From contig CM045729.1 of the NCBI GenBank assembly GCA_024760905.1, forward strand, positions 56,978,580 through 57,042,579: a DNA stretch of 64,000 nt, in the 5' to 3' direction. The stretch comes from Plotosus lineatus. Lineage: Eukaryota; Chordata; Actinopteri; Siluriformes; Plotosidae. Shown in pieces: positions 47,454 to 59,182 of the stretch; the stretch's first letter is position 1; the number at the start of each line of letters is the position of its first letter. The position numbers and the translations under genes are program-made. The notes below the pieces were generated by a model that searched no databases, was not told the DNA's origin, and was given only the letters and a program-made list of their open reading frames with translations.

Positions 47454-48441
47454 CTCTGATGGATATCATCTGACCAGCAAACTTTGGATAATGCTGGAAT
47501 CAAAATGGTGGACGAATCCTCGGGGATTGCCATGGTCACCAATTCTGAAATCTTAGAAATTTTACAAAACGGCATTGTCAAAAGTGATGGTCTTCAAGTT
47601 TATTTAATAACCATTTATAATATCATTTGTCAAATGCACCCGTGAGGAGGGGCACAAATAAGTGTCTGCTCTCACACCGGTCCCAAGCCCGGATAAATGC
47701 AGAGGGTTGTGACAGGAAGGGCATCCGGCATAAAACTTTTGCCAGAATACAAAATGCAAACCATAAAAACAAATTTCATACCGGATCGGTCGAGGCCCGG
47801 GTTAACAACGACCGCCATCAGTGCCAACAGGGTGCTGGTGGAATTTGGACTGCTGTTGGTCGAAAAAGGAGAGGTCGAAGAAGAAAAGGCGGGAGGCGTG
47901 TCCGCAGGCAGAGAGAGAAGAGGAAAAGCATGAGTCTAGGACTGAGAGTAGGGATTTTGAATGTTGGAGCTATAACAGGCTTTGGGTGGTCAGGAAGTGC
48001 TTCCAGATGACCAGACAACTACAGCTAATGTGATCAGGGAGACAGGTTGGAGAGTACCTGGTGTGTCCTCTGGAAGGACAGTAGATAAGGAGACTTGGTG
48101 GTGGAATGAAGAAGTGCAGGAGTGTGTATAAAAGAAGAGATTAGCTAGTAAGAAATGGGACATAGAGAGGACCGAAGAGAGTAAACAGGAGTACAGGGAG
48201 ACATAGCGTAAGGCAAAGGTAGCGGTGTCGAAGGCTAAACAGAGGGCGTATGATGACTTGTCTGCTCGGTTGGACAGTAAAGAGGGAGAAAATGATTTAT
48301 ACAGGGTGGCACAGCAGAGAAATAGAGATGGGAAGGACGTGCAGCAAGTTAGAGTGATTAAGGACAGAGAGGGAAATGTATTGACTGATGACAGAAGACT
48401 GATGCTGGGAAGAGGGAAAGAGTACTTTGAAGAGCTGATGA

Positions 48442-49308
48442 ATGAGGAAAATGAGGGAGAGAAAAAGAGTAGAAGAGGTGACCGTTGAGGACCAGGAAGT
48501 AGCAAAGATTAGTAAGGGTGAAGAGAGGAGGGCATTGAAGAGGATGAAGAGTGGAAAGGCAGTTGGTCCTGATGACATACCGGTGGAGGTATGGCAGTAT
48601 CTAGGAGAGGTAGCAGTAGATTTTCTGACAAGAATATTCAACAAAGTCTTAGAGAATAAGAGGATGCCGGAGGAATGGAGGAAAAGTGTGCTAGTGCGCA
48701 TTTTTAAGAACAAGGGAGACGTGCAGAGTTGTGGTAACTACAGAGGGATAAAGTTGATGAGCCATACGATGAAGTTATGGGAAAGAATAGTGGAAGCTAG
48801 ACTAAGGGCAGAGGTCAGCATTTGTGAAAAACAGTTTGGTTTCATGCCAAGAAAGCGCACCACAGATGCAGTGTTTGCTTTGAGGATGTTAATAAAGAAG
48901 CACAGAGAAGGTCAGAAGGAGCTGCATTGTGCTTTTGTGGATCTGGAGAAAGCATATGACAGGGTGCCAAGAGAGGAACTGTGGTATTGCATGAGGAAGT
49001 CTGGAGTGGCAGAGAAGTATGTTAGAGTGGTGCAGGACATGTATGAGAGATGTAAGATAGTGGTGAGGTGTGCTGTCGGTGTGACAGAAGAGTTCAAGGT
49101 GGAGGTGGGACTGCATCAAGGGTCAGCTCTCAGCCCCTTCTTGTTTGCTATGGTGATGAACAGGCTGACAGATGAGGTTAGACAAGAATCTCCATGGACT
49201 ATGATGTTTGCAGATGACATTGTGATCTGTAGTGAGAGCAGAGAACAAGTGCAGGAAAATCTAGAGAGGTGGAGGTATGCCCTGGAAAAGGAAATGAATG
49301 AAGGTTAG
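48442..49308 (+). pseudogene. RTE reverse transcriptase, 288-codon open frame
   Basis: The longest open frame in the window. It carries the RT domain in one frame: KAVGPDDIPVEVWQYLGEV, NKVLENKRMPEEWRKSVLV, NYRGIKLMSHTMKLWERIVE, QFGFMPRKRTTDAVFALRML, CAFVDLEKAYDRVPREELWY (motif A), VGLHQGSALSPFLFAMVMNR (motif B) and SPWTMMFADDIVICSE (motif C, FADD intact). The frame ends at EKEMNEG just before the C-terminal region, which continues in another frame at 49298. Upstream coding (48010-48440) has frame breaks. The RT core looks catalytically complete, but the protein is truncated and lacks endonuclease. Confidence 0.88.
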
Positions 49309-49984
49309 CCTCAGTAAAACAGAATACATGTGTGTGAACGACAAGGACCCAAGAGGAACGGTGAGGTTACAGGGAACAGAGATAAAGAAGGCGAAGGATT
49401 TTAAGTACTTGGGCTCAATAATCCAGAGCAATGGAGAGTGTGGAAAAGAGGAGAAGAAGTGCGTGCAGGCAGGTTGGAATGGTTGGAGAAAAGTATCCAG
49501 TGTGATGTGTGATAGGAAGGTATTGGCAAGAATGAAAGGAAAAGTCTACAAGACGGTGATGAGGCCAGTGATGTTGTATGGTTTCGAAACAGTGACCCTG
49601 GGGAAAAGACAGGACGCTGAGCTGGAGGTAGCAGAGATGAAAATGTTGAGGTTCTCTTTGGGAGTAAAAAGGATGGATAGGATCAGGAATGAGCACATCA
49701 GAGGGACAGCACATGTTAGAGGTTTTGGAGACAAAGTCAGAGAGGCTAGATTAAGATGGTTTGGACATGTACAGAGGAGGGATAGTGAGTATATTGGTAG
49801 TAAGATGCTGAGGTTGGAACTACCAGGCAGAAGGTCGGAACTACCAGGCAGAATGTCTAGAGGAAGACCAAAGAGAAGATTTATGGATATAGTGAAGGAG
49901 GACATGAAGGTCGTTGGAGTAAGAGTAGAAGATACAGAGGATAGGGTGAGATGGAGCCGGATGGTTTGCTGTGGCGACCCCTGA
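49298..49984 (+). pseudogene. RTE C-terminal region, shifted frame
   Basis: Overlaps the RT frame by 11 bp in a different frame. It reads MKVSLSKTEYMCVNDKDPRG, KDFKYLGSIIQSNGECGKEE, MKGKVYKTVMRPVMLYGFET, MKMLRFSLGVKRMDRIRNEH and ARLRWFGHVQRRDSEYIGSK. Near 49816-49857 seven residues are duplicated in frame (ELPGRRS then ELPGRMS), from a 21-bp tandem repeat. It ends with the family's WSRMVCCGDP terminus. Confidence 0.88.
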
Positions 49985-50034
49985 AGGGAAAAGCCGAAAG
50001 GAAAAGAAGAAGAAGAAGATCATTTGTCAAACAT

Positions 50035-50315
50035 TTTTCAAACTGTTAATGAGTTTCAAAAGATGCCAGAATACACCACTGACTATTGTCACACTTTAAA
50101 AAAGTAAAACAACCAAACAAATAACCAAACATAAAAATCTTATTTTAGTTTCTTTTCTGACGTTTCCTTGTACTATCTACAAAAACATTTGTTCACATTA
50201 GACTTTGGATATCACTGAATAGTCCATGAGATAGAAAGTCCACCTTGCCTTAGGGTAATCATTTTTAAGTAACCAAAACAATATGGCAATAACCTTAAAG
50301 AAATGAACTCCTCAA
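50035..50315. other. No recognisable feature
   Basis: Short AT-rich spacer. Confidence 0.4.
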
Positions 50316-50327
50316 CATCTCTTAGGG

Positions 50328-50573
50328 CACAGGTGTCAAACTCATGCCACAATGGGCCATGTGGCTGCAGGTTTTTGTTTCAACCAAATAGCAGCACACC
50401 TGACTTGGCTCATTTAAAGAACTGATCTTTTAGAGAGCACACAAAATGACCAATCAACTGCCTGAAAACTCAAATTGTTTGTTTAAATGAGCCAAGTCAG
50501 GTGTGCTGCTGCTTGGTTGAAAAAAAAAACCTGCAGCCACATGGCCCGTTGCGGCATGAGTTTGACACCCCTG
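50328..50573. mobile_element. hAT foldback MITE with exact 8-bp duplication
   Basis: Ends CACAGGTGTCAAACTCATG and, inverted, CAGGGGTGTCAAACTCATG. The arms extend inwards (ggccatgtggctgcaggttt on the left; aaacctgcagccacatggcc on the right), so about 100 bp of each side can pair. The duplication tcttaggg is exact at 50320-50327 and 50574-50581. No coding capacity. Confidence 0.93.
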
Positions 50574-50584
50574 TCTTAGGGTGT

Positions 50585-52440
50585 CAAGCAGTTGCCATTA
50601 CTAACCCTGAATTGTGCATGCCAGTCATGCAATAATCATTCAACTTATTTAACAGCAATGATGCAATAACTCGGTTATCTTATGTCAAGGACGCAATATT
50701 AAGAATTTCATGGCTTAGAAATCGCTTGCAGGAATAATAATGGATATTATCCATCCCACAAACATGGTTGAATGCTTGATTCAAATAAAAACAAAAAAAA
50801 TAAAAAATAAAAATCCAAATCGAATCTAAGATTTTGTTTGTTTTTCTCATATTCCTGTCTGTCATAAACTAAAACAATTTTTCACATAAAGTTAAGTTAA
50901 TGAATGTTGAGACATTCATCTCTGGATCGATTGAGTAATTTTACCTCATTTTGGATAAATAATTGTTATTTATTTGTTATATATTTACCCAGCACACTTA
51001 AGCCAATTCACAATCTAATGTGAAAGCAAGATGTCACAATTTAAGCTGACAGGAGGAATGCTAATTTATGAACCCCAGCATTCCTTCCCACTGCTCTCCA
51101 CTGTAAGCCTCTGGATCAAGGCATCTTTGGTTTATGTACTTCTCAATCTGAGTTTCCAAAAAGGCTAGTCAAATGTTTCTCATTGCAGATCACTCAAATG
51201 TCTTTCAGGTTTTGTAAACATCATGGTTTATGATGTGTTATGTCCAATGGAAATAAAGTGACAATGATTTAAAACTAATTTGATTTAAATTTCTCATGTC
51301 ATCCAGCAGCTCCAAAATGAATATTTGAATTTTGTAAATCCTGTTGTGAAACCCAAAGGCCCACTGTGATTAGCATGGCAGAGAATGGAACACATCCAGC
51401 AAGAAGCTAAGACAAAAGCAAACAAGCTTCTGAACACAAATCTTTTGCACTCTGCTTCCTGTACCTTTCTCTCTCTCTTTTTTTTTTAGGTTGAACTCCA
51501 CACCTTGCTCACAGCATTTTAGTTTATCCCACTCCACAGCCCCCTCATGCACTCCCCCTCACGGCTGTCCCTGAAGAGGATACCCCTGACCCTCCTTACT
51601 AGTGCCTGTGCCAAAACAGCCCACTCTTCTCTCTCCTGTAGAAGAGAGAGCCAAGCACTGCTGAGCAGCTGGTGAAGAGGCAGTGAGATGACGCCTCTCT
51701 CCTCCTCACTCTCATCCTCTCTCTTTCTCTGCCAAGTCCTATCCAAATATCTGCAGTCCAGGCAACAAGATTTTCTTGACTGGCAACTGCAACCAATATT
51801 TGAATGCTAAGTGAAGACACTAATTAAACACATTCATCTGTATGTAAGACTGACAAATATGATTGGATTCTGTTCAAGTGCACTTTACATTCTGACTCTG
51901 AATTATTTTATGGCAGCACAAGGGAACACTGTAGATTATAGCAGCCTTCCTTTTCTTTGAGACACAAAGGGGTGATTATTTTGTGAAGTGTTGAAGTCTG
52001 CTCCATCTCTGTTCTGCTGATCTGTCACCAGGGCTGAGTAAGAGACATGCCTCAATGGTCATGTATCACCAAGGGTAGGGTAAACAGAGGAATTGAGAGA
52101 ATAATCATGCCTCAGTGTAATTTATGTTGGAAGTGATGTGTGCAAAATGCTCACCAGAGCTGAGGTGTATACAATCGTTTCAAAAATGTTTTTTTTTTTC
52201 CATGGTTCTGCCTTGATTCTCTCTTGATTCTCCTTAAAGAACTACCTGATCTGGAGGTGGTTCCTTGCTAAAGATATTCCTCTTCATATTATTAATCTAC
52301 AGGACAGACTCCTCAAAAATTGTATATCTATAAGAAATTCTTTTAAAAAAGAAAAAAGAAAGAAAGGAAGAAAAGAGGTCAAGAGAGCAATCCGATATAA
52401 GCATTTACAACACTTACATTTATCATACTCGTATGATACC
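50585..52440. other. No recognisable gene
   Basis: About 1.9 kb without a supported gene or repeat family, apart from pyrimidine-rich stretches (51475-51490, 51700-51730). Confidence 0.4.
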
Positions 52441-52447
52441 ACATATT

Positions 52448-52785
52448 ATCCATTTTCTGAACTGCTTAATACTAATTAGGGTCATGGGGCGGCTGGTACC
52501 CATCTCAGCCGAATCTGGGCGAGGGCATAGTACGCCATGGACAGCTCACCAGGCCATGGCAGGGAAGAAACATGCTGATGACTATGCAGCCTACTCTTGT
52601 CGAAAGTTAGCAATGGTTTCTTTACATGCCTCTTACCATAGACAGTGAGGGACATGTCCGGCCTTTGATAACTCACTTGGATGCATTGTCAGGAACAGCG
52701 GTGACAACTGCTGACAGTGGGGCTTGAACCTCCAACCTTAGGATCAGTAATCAAGCACGTTACCACTGGGCCACCACTGCCCCAC
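52448..52785 (-). mobile_element. S1-L SINE, full length
   Basis: Minus strand: head at the right (accactgggccaccactgcc), B-box region 'ggcttgaacctccaacc', S1 body, then L2-like tail at the left ('gcttaatactaattaggg'). Similar in structure to 62627-62981. Confidence 0.88.
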
Positions 52786-52969
52786 CCCATAATATAGAAA
52801 TGGCAATTTTGAAATAAAAAGATTATTTTAAAGTATGTAAGGCTGGCTGAAGCAAAATAAATAAAAAAGAAAATAATGAATAGAAAACAACTAATGAAAT
52901 TCTTCCTCTTTCTCCTTTTGTTTTTATGTTATATAAAATTAATTTCATAAGGGAAACTGACTTCTGCAT

Positions 52970-52989
52970 TTCTGAATCCATCCAAAAGG

Positions 52990-53066
<77 letters not shown>

Positions 53067-53285
53067 CACACGCGCACAAGCAGTGAGTATACATACACTC
53101 AGAGCACTTGGAACACCCGGAGAGCAGTTGGAGGTTAGGTGCCTTGCTCAAGGGTACTTCAGCCATGAATGTGGAGGACGGGAAATCCAGATCACTCCCA
53201 CACCACCACCCATTTTTCCTGCTGCTTCGCAAATTGAGCCGGTCACCTCTCGATCCCAAAGCTGCTTCTATAACTTCTACAACCA
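52970..53285 (-). mobile_element. S3 SINE-like element with long (CA)n
   Basis: Minus-strand counterpart of 42022-42275: 'agaagcagctttgggatcga', 'cattcatggctgaagtaccc', 'ttgagcaaggcacctaac', then the TG/CA tract (52990-53072, over 40 units), then 'cccttttggatgg'. The microsatellite sits at the same place inside both copies. Confidence 0.82.
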
Positions 53286-53397
53286 TAAGACCCGATCAAC
53301 CAATCTAACAAAAACAGACAACACAACAAACCCTATACCTTCAGAAACAAGAAACAATAAACATGGCAAACATATACTAACTTTTATATATATATCT

Positions 53398-53723
53398 TCT
53401 TCTTTTCATTTCGGCTTTTTCCCTTTTTTTTTCAGGGGTCGCCACAGCGAATCATTCACACATTTGATTTGGCGTAGGTTTTTACGTCGGATGCCCTTCC
53501 TGACACAACCCTTTAGCAAGGGACAGAAACACGCTGACGGCTTTGCAGCTACTCTTTTACGAAAGTCAGCAATGGTTCTTTTACATGTCTCTCACCATAG
53601 ACAGTGAGAAACATGGCCAGCCTTTGATAACCCAGTTAGCTGCACTGGGGGGGGGACAGTGACAACCTTGTGAAGAGTGGGACTCGAACCTCCAACCCTA
53701 TACCACTGGGCCACCACTGCCCA
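53398..53723 (-). mobile_element. S1-R SINE
   Basis: Minus strand, head near 53723 and RTE-like tail at the left ('aggggtcgccacagcgaatc', 'gtcggatgcccttcctgaca'). The left end is followed by TCTTCTTCTTTTC, the complement of a GAAGAAGA-type tail. Part of the head is deleted near 53697. AT tracts lie on both sides. Confidence 0.88.
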
Positions 53724-53730
53724 TATATAA

Positions 53731-53788
<58 letters not shown>
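53724..53788. repeat. (AT)n tract
   Basis: AT dinucleotides with some AAATAT interruptions. Confidence 0.95.
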
Positions 53789-53792
<4 letters not shown>

Positions 53793-53842
53793 TGATTCGC
53801 TATGGCGACTCTCGAGAACAAGGAAAAGCTGAAAGAAAGAAA

Positions 53843-53847
<5 letters not shown>
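53789..53847 (+). mobile_element. S1-R/RTE 3' terminus fragment between AT tracts
   Basis: About 59 bp, 'cagatgattcgctatggcga' to 'gaaagaaagaa', matching the last part of the S1-R tail in plus orientation. It matches the complement of 20731-20785 especially well. Both sides are AT tracts. Confidence 0.85.

Positions 53848-53940
<93 letters not shown>
53848..53940. repeat. (AT)n-(GATA)n compound microsatellite
   Basis: AT tract to about 53890 followed by about 12 GATA units. Confidence 0.96.
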
Positions 53941-53941
<1 letters not shown>

Positions 53942-54007
53942 CTGAGGTTACATTCCATGTCAGTACACAATGAAGCTAAACAAAATGCTGTTATTAATTA
54001 ATTTATT

Positions 54008-54117
54008 CATTCATTTCTGAACCGCTTAATCCTAATTCCGGTCATGGGCAGGCTGGTGCCCACCTCAGTCGATTCGGGGCAAAGGCAGAGTACACCCTGG
54101 ACAGCTTGTCAGGTTAT
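54008..54117 (-). mobile_element. L2-like SINE tail fragment
   Basis: Minus strand: 'gaaccgcttaatcctaattc' to 'agtacaccctggacagcttg'. It ends where the next SINE is inserted. Confidence 0.8.
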
Positions 54118-54123
54118 TATTAC

Positions 54124-54390
54124 CGTCTGTCTTCCTTTCGGCTTTTTCCCCTTTTACTCGGGAGTCGCCACAGTGAATCATCTGATTCGCACGTTTGATT
54201 TGGCAGAGGTTTTTACGTCAGATGCCCTTCCTGTCACAACCCTTTTTTTTAGCAAGGGACAGAAACACGCTGACGACTTTGCAGCTACTCTTTACGAAAG
54301 TCAGCAATGGTTCTTTTACATGCCTCTCACCATAGAACGTGAGAGACATGGCCCGCCTTTGATAACCCAGTTAGCTGCACTGGGGGGGTA
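54124..54390 (-). mobile_element. S1-R SINE, head missing
   Basis: Minus strand: RTE-like tail at the left ('ctttcggctttttccccttt', 'gggagtcgccacagtgaatc'), S1 body, then a stop at 'ttagctgcactgggggg' without the tRNA-like head. Probable 10-bp duplication ttattattac at 54114-54123 and 54391-54400, though it lies in ATT-rich sequence. Confidence 0.85.
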
Positions 54391-54392
54391 TT

Positions 54393-54401
54393 ATTATTAC
54401 T

Positions 54402-54439
<38 letters not shown>

Positions 54440-54466
54440 GTTGTTGTTGTTGTTATTATTATTAAT
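54393..54466. repeat. (ATT)n with (GTT)n
   Basis: ATT units followed by about five GTT units and more ATT. Confidence 0.94.
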
Positions 54467-54795
54467 AACAATAATTTTAAAATAACATAAATTAAATATT
54501 ACTTAAATATTTGAACTTGTTTTCTTTTCATAGTTGCTCTTCGTTATCTTATAATCTAATTGATTTGCTCCTTTTAGCATCTCCATTAAAGCCTTTGTAT
54601 TACTTTGTGCCTTCAGCTGGTAAAACAAGGCAATGCAAATTTTTTATATAACAAAGACTTTCAGAATTAGCTGAATGGGCTTCTTTTGCTATGCTACCAT
54701 ACTGTTTTGAAGGTCTTTCTACTGGTCATCATCTCGCTTCATTTCATTCCGCTAAAATTATTGAAATGTCAGTGATTTAAAACTATCTATCTATA

Positions 54796-54799
54796 TATA

Positions 54800-54843
<44 letters not shown>

Positions 54844-54862
54844 TAGATAGATAGATAGATAA
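54796..54862. repeat. (AT)n-(GATA)n microsatellite
   Basis: AT tract followed by about five GATA units, the same arrangement as at 53848-53940. Confidence 0.95.
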
Positions 54863-54864
54863 CG

Positions 54865-55520
54865 GCACGAGGTTTGTGATTGGCTGATCATCTGTTGAAA
54901 GTGTTCCAAGCAATTTTTTAATTTGCTCACAGATCATCATATAAATAAATCAATAAAAAATAATAATGTAGAGGAAATCATTTATTTTAAATCCCTAGTT
55001 CTTTAAAGGGGGTCTGAATATTATCATCACCACAGCTTTCTTCCATAAAATTACTGATAAGAGTAAAAAAGAATTTTAAAAAGATCAATTTTATACCAAA
55101 TCGTTTTTTTTTTTGTGGTTGTTGTTCCTAAAAGGGTATCCATAGTGCCACAAACACTGTTGGAAAAGAAAACATGATTGCATTTGTGAATTAGAACAGC
55201 TCTCACCAGTCAGAGCGCTTGTTTTAATTACTAATTTGCATTGCCTCCTTTTTTTAGGACATTCCAAATTGTTGTATTTACTGCCAAATGCTTCTGTAGT
55301 GACTCTGATTGGTTTCCCCTATTTTCTCAGCTTCTAATTGGCTTGCTTTTCTTCCATAAACAGCTCTGTGGTCTTTATGCTAGCTTATACTTTTTGGAAA
55401 CCCACAGTTCAAAACAACGAATAGTAGATTAAGAGTTAAAAGTTGGTCATTTAAAAAACAAATAATTTAACAGGGCACACATGGACAATCGGAAGCAACT
55501 GTTATTCATGTTACCATATT
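54865..55520. other. No recognisable feature
   Basis: AT-rich, nothing supported. Confidence 0.4.
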
Positions 55521-55523
55521 CAT

Positions 55524-55837
55524 GAATTCATTTTTTGAACCGCTTAATCCTAATTAGGGTCATGGGGAGGCTGGCGCCCATCCCAGCCGACTCCGGGCGA
55601 GGGCAGAGTACACCTTGGACAGAAACATGCTGATGGCTTTGCAGCCTACTCTTGTCGAAAATCACCAATTGTTCTTTTACATGCCTCATACCGTAGACAG
55701 TGAAAGAAATGGCTGGCCTTTGATAATAAAGTAGCTGCATTGGGGTGACAGAAGTGACAACCATTGACAGTGGGGCTTGAACCCCCAACCATGGGATCAA
55801 TAAGCCAGCACCTTACCACCAGGCCACCACTGCCCCT
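55524..55837 (-). mobile_element. S1-L SINE
   Basis: Minus strand with tail at the left ('gaaccgcttaatcctaatta'), S1 body and head ('ggggcttgaacccccaacca', 'accaggccaccactgcccc'). The tail/body junction is shortened: the segment between 'caccttgga' and 'cagaaacatgctgatgg' lacks about 30 bp found in 35533-35763. Confidence 0.88.
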
Positions 55838-55924
55838 CATGATACAATATTTTGAAAAATTTAATAAAAATTTTGATAAATGGGTGGGTTCAAACAAATA
55901 GTACTGTATTCTATATTGTAGAGC

Positions 55925-56300
55925 GCATTATCCAGCCCTTCATTATTTATATTACTACAGGATCACGAGGAATGCTTGAGATATTCTGAGCTGACATTGC
56001 GTGAGAGGTTGGCTACATCCTGAACAGGTCCCCAGTTTATCACAGGACTAACACAGAGATACACAACCATTCGCATTCAGACCTGCTGCCCATTCATACA
56101 AGTCAGTTGACATGATGCTTCTTTAGGCTGTGATAGGAATAAACGTAAATGTCTTTAGATTGTAATAGGAATTGGAGCACCCAGAGAAAACCCACACAAG
56201 CATGGAAAGAATAAAGTCTACACAGAAATATTTGAGTCAGCTGATAGTTTTGAACCCAGAACAAGCAAGAACCAGTAAGAAGTGCTAACCATACCACTAT
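55925..56300 (-). mobile_element. S2 SINE, old copy
   Basis: Minus strand phrases 'caccattcgcattcagac'-like, 'gcacccagagaaaacccaca' and 'gaagtgctaaccataccac' follow the S2 order. Strongly diverged, with a partial internal duplication of the 'taggctgtgataggaat' region (56126 and 56158). Confidence 0.65.
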
Positions 56301-56304
56301 TGTG

Positions 56305-57480
56305 TAACAAAACTAGATGTACAAATCCGAACATTGCGCCGATGTGTTGAAGCTGACATTAAAATAGATTTTTTTTTAAATAATCTTTGATCAGTATTGT
56401 ACTCGAACAGTATTTGATATTTTACCTCATGATTTTTTTTCCAAAATAAACACTTATGTCAATATTGCTTCTTGCAACACATTTTTAAAAAAATTGTTGG
56501 GATGGTAAACCATTTAGTTCTTTATAATGTTATCATTCCTTCTCACAACACTTAAAAGATTGAAGACACCAAGTGATGAAACTTTAAGGTGTTATTTTTC
56601 CAGCTCTTTCTGCAAACAGATCTTAATTGCTCAACAGCACAGGGCTTTTGTCACATTTCTCTCTTCTAGATTCAACACATTTTCTCTATTGAGGACAGGT
56701 CTGGACTGCAGGCAGGCTAATCCAGCACTTGTACCTTTTCTTCCATAGCAATGTCTTTATAATATCTCCAAACTCTCAGTATACTAATTTGTATTCATGC
56801 TGCAGTCACAGAAGGCTTCAACACAACGCATGGCAGACCCTGGCTTTTGTACTTGTTGCTGATAACAGTCTGGATTGTCTTTTTGTCTTTTTACCCCAGC
56901 ACATGGTGTCCATTTTTTCAAAAAGCTTTGGAATACAAGTTAATCTGCACTACATTTCCACTGGGTGATGGCCCATCCCAGATGCCCAGAGAAATCAGTG
57001 ATGCTTATGATCACAGTTTACATAATGGTTCCTTTTGTTCAGTAAAGACTCACTGATATTGATGGATGTAACTCCATATTGTAGTGCTGGGAAAAAAAAA
57101 GTTTTCCATAGTAATCCTGAGGTTCTGAGATTATATCAGCAATAGATGTATGATGGTTCTTAATGCAGAGCCATCTGAGAGATTGGTGGTCATATGGGAT
57201 TCAGCTAAAGCTTGTCCCTTGCTGTTTATATATAGAAATTGTTCTAGATTCCTTGAATTGTTTAACATAATATAGGGTAAGATATCCAAATCCATTCTAA
57301 TCTTGGGTGTTTAAACATTTCAATCAATATCTCGTGCATTTGCTGACAAACTGGCTTACATGATTTTTTTTTTTTTTTGATAACATCATTATTTAATTGT
57401 TTTACTCCAAATTAGCTCTAAATTTTTTTCATCACAACTTTTTTTGGAATGTATCAGAGGCCTGAAATGCACGAATTGCA
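56305..57480. other. No recognisable gene
   Basis: About 1.2 kb. ORFs of 60-80 codons overlap near 56527-57056 but have no recognisable domain. Confidence 0.4.
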
Positions 57481-57486
57481 GATCTG

Positions 57487-57550
57487 TGTGTGTGTGTGGG
57501 GGGGGGGGGGGTTGAGTGGGGGGGGGGGGTGTATGAGTGTACACATACAT

Positions 57551-57594
<44 letters not shown>

Positions 57595-57598
57595 ACAT
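57487..57598. repeat. (TG)n, two G runs, (CA)n
   Basis: A short TG tract, a G run of about 14, 'ttgagt', a second G run of about 11, then after 'tgtatgagtgtacacatac' a CA tract of about 17 units. Confidence 0.93.
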
Positions 57599-57734
57599 GT
57601 GCTTGATTAATGATCGCTACTTAGTGCTATGTAGGTATCAAGTAACTCTCATTGATCGATCACTAAGAGTAGTTGAAATATGGAAATCTAATTTAATTTG
57701 TTGTGAAATTCATGGGTAACTTTACAAGTCATAT

Positions 57735-58058
57735 CAGTGGTGGTCTAGTGGTTAAGGCACAGGATCACTGATCCTAAGGTTTGGGGTTCGAGTCCCCACA
57801 GGGTTGTTACTGTCCCCCCAGTGCGGCTAACTGGGTTATCAAAGGCAGGCCATGTCTCTCACTGTCTATGGAGAGAGGCATGTAAAAGAACCATTACTGA
57901 CTCTCGTAAAGCCGTCAGCGTGTTTCTGTCCCTTGCTAAAGGGGTGTGATAGGAAGGGCATCCGACGTAAAAACCCATGCCAAATCAAATGTGCGAATCA
58001 GATGATTCACTGTGGCGACTCCCGAGAAAGGGAAAATGCCGAAAGGAAAAGAAGAAGA
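57735..58058 (+). mobile_element. S1-R SINE
   Basis: A box TGGTCTAGTGG at 57741-57751, B box GGTTCGAGTCC at 57785-57795. The S1 body has a small deletion near 57907, and the RTE-like tail ends 'atgccgaaaggaaaagaaga'. The simple GAAGAAG tail is preserved. Confidence 0.92.
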
Positions 58059-58061
58059 TAT

Positions 58062-59105
58062 CAAATTTACCCAAATCCATATACATTTTTACGACATACA
58101 AATTTAATGCCATTCCTAGTTTACCTTTCAAGTACAACAGACCCTTAGAGCAAGGTTGTATTTGTGGTTTGTACAGCACTATTTGTCCTGATGCATACTG
58201 CAATGAAATAGGGTTGGTTTGAGCACAGAAAGGCTGTTAGACTGATTGGTCCTTGTGACTTGAGTATTGCCCTTGAGATATTTTTTTAAGGAATCAAAGG
58301 CAACACAAAACGTGAATAAGCTACTGTGTATTCATGGTACACAAGAAGAAAGAGCAGAGCTGCAAATTATGTAGCACCCACAACCCACACAAACACCCAC
58401 ACTCCCACCCACACACACACTCATACACCATCAAGAAAAAAAAGAAAGCATGTATTGAGGTTTGAAAAATGTATGCTCTGTTGCTAGCCGGGAATGAAAA
58501 ATGGAAAAAAGGTTCAACTAATATTTATTCATTAGTCCAGTATTCGTACCTTCAACAATCGCCTGCTGTATATAATCTATGAATCCAAATACGTACTATT
58601 ATCACTATCAGCTTTGTGTGCTTTTTGTACACTGCAGCCATCTCAAGTGAGGTGTTATATAACAGTGCTGCACAACAGGGGATGGGGAATGTTAAATTGG
58701 CCCTTGTACCCCAAACGAGCATCCCACACTCAGCAAAGGGGTCACCCCACCACCTCCATCTCCATTTGAAAACCCCTCGCCATGAAAAGAGGGGCTCACC
58801 ACCCAGCAAGTGGGGGTGGAGGGGGCCTGCAATAAGCCATCATACTGAGGAAAGAAAACTCAGTGCAGGTAGTGAACAAAAGCTAATGTAGAGCCTACAC
58901 ATTTGAGTCGTGACTCCAGCATGAAACAGCTGTAGGAGTTGTCTGACTGCACTTGTAGCACAGTTGCATAACAAACTGGGAGGCTGTAATCATGATGGAC
59001 ACAGGTCAGTTTTCCTCAGGCATATTCAGCCTCTCACAGGCACTCTTCTCTCTGAGAGCTAATCCACTGAGTGCATTTGAATTTGGCACTCAGTGAATTT
59101 AACAC
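58062..59105. other. No recognisable gene
   Basis: About 1 kb; GC-richer between 58680 and 58830 but without a supportable coding frame or repeat. Confidence 0.4.
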
Positions 59106-59109
59106 CCCC

Positions 59110-59110
59110 G

Positions 59111-59178
<68 letters not shown>
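59110..59178. repeat. (TG)n microsatellite
   Basis: About 34 TG units without interruption. Confidence 0.97.

Positions 59179-59179
<1 letters not shown>

Positions 59180-59182
<3 letters not shown>

Larger units (their letters stand above)
47635..50018 (+). mobile_element. RTE LINE, copy 2, endonuclease deleted
   Basis: Target duplication atcatttgtcaaa (13 bp) at 47622-47634 and 50019-50031. The leader is as in copy 1. At about 47978 the sequence jumps from the start of the endonuclease ('ggagctataacaggc') to 'tttgggtggtcaggaagtg'. This removes what corresponds to 12469-13253 of copy 1, about 785 bp. Reverse transcriptase and the 3' end are present, ending in GAAGAAGAAG. The copy cannot supply its own endonuclease. 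Confidence 0.95.

Noticed and set aside
53848..53940. CRISPR-like array of short repeats
   Set aside because: Plain GATA tandem repeat without spacers; the genome is eukaryotic.
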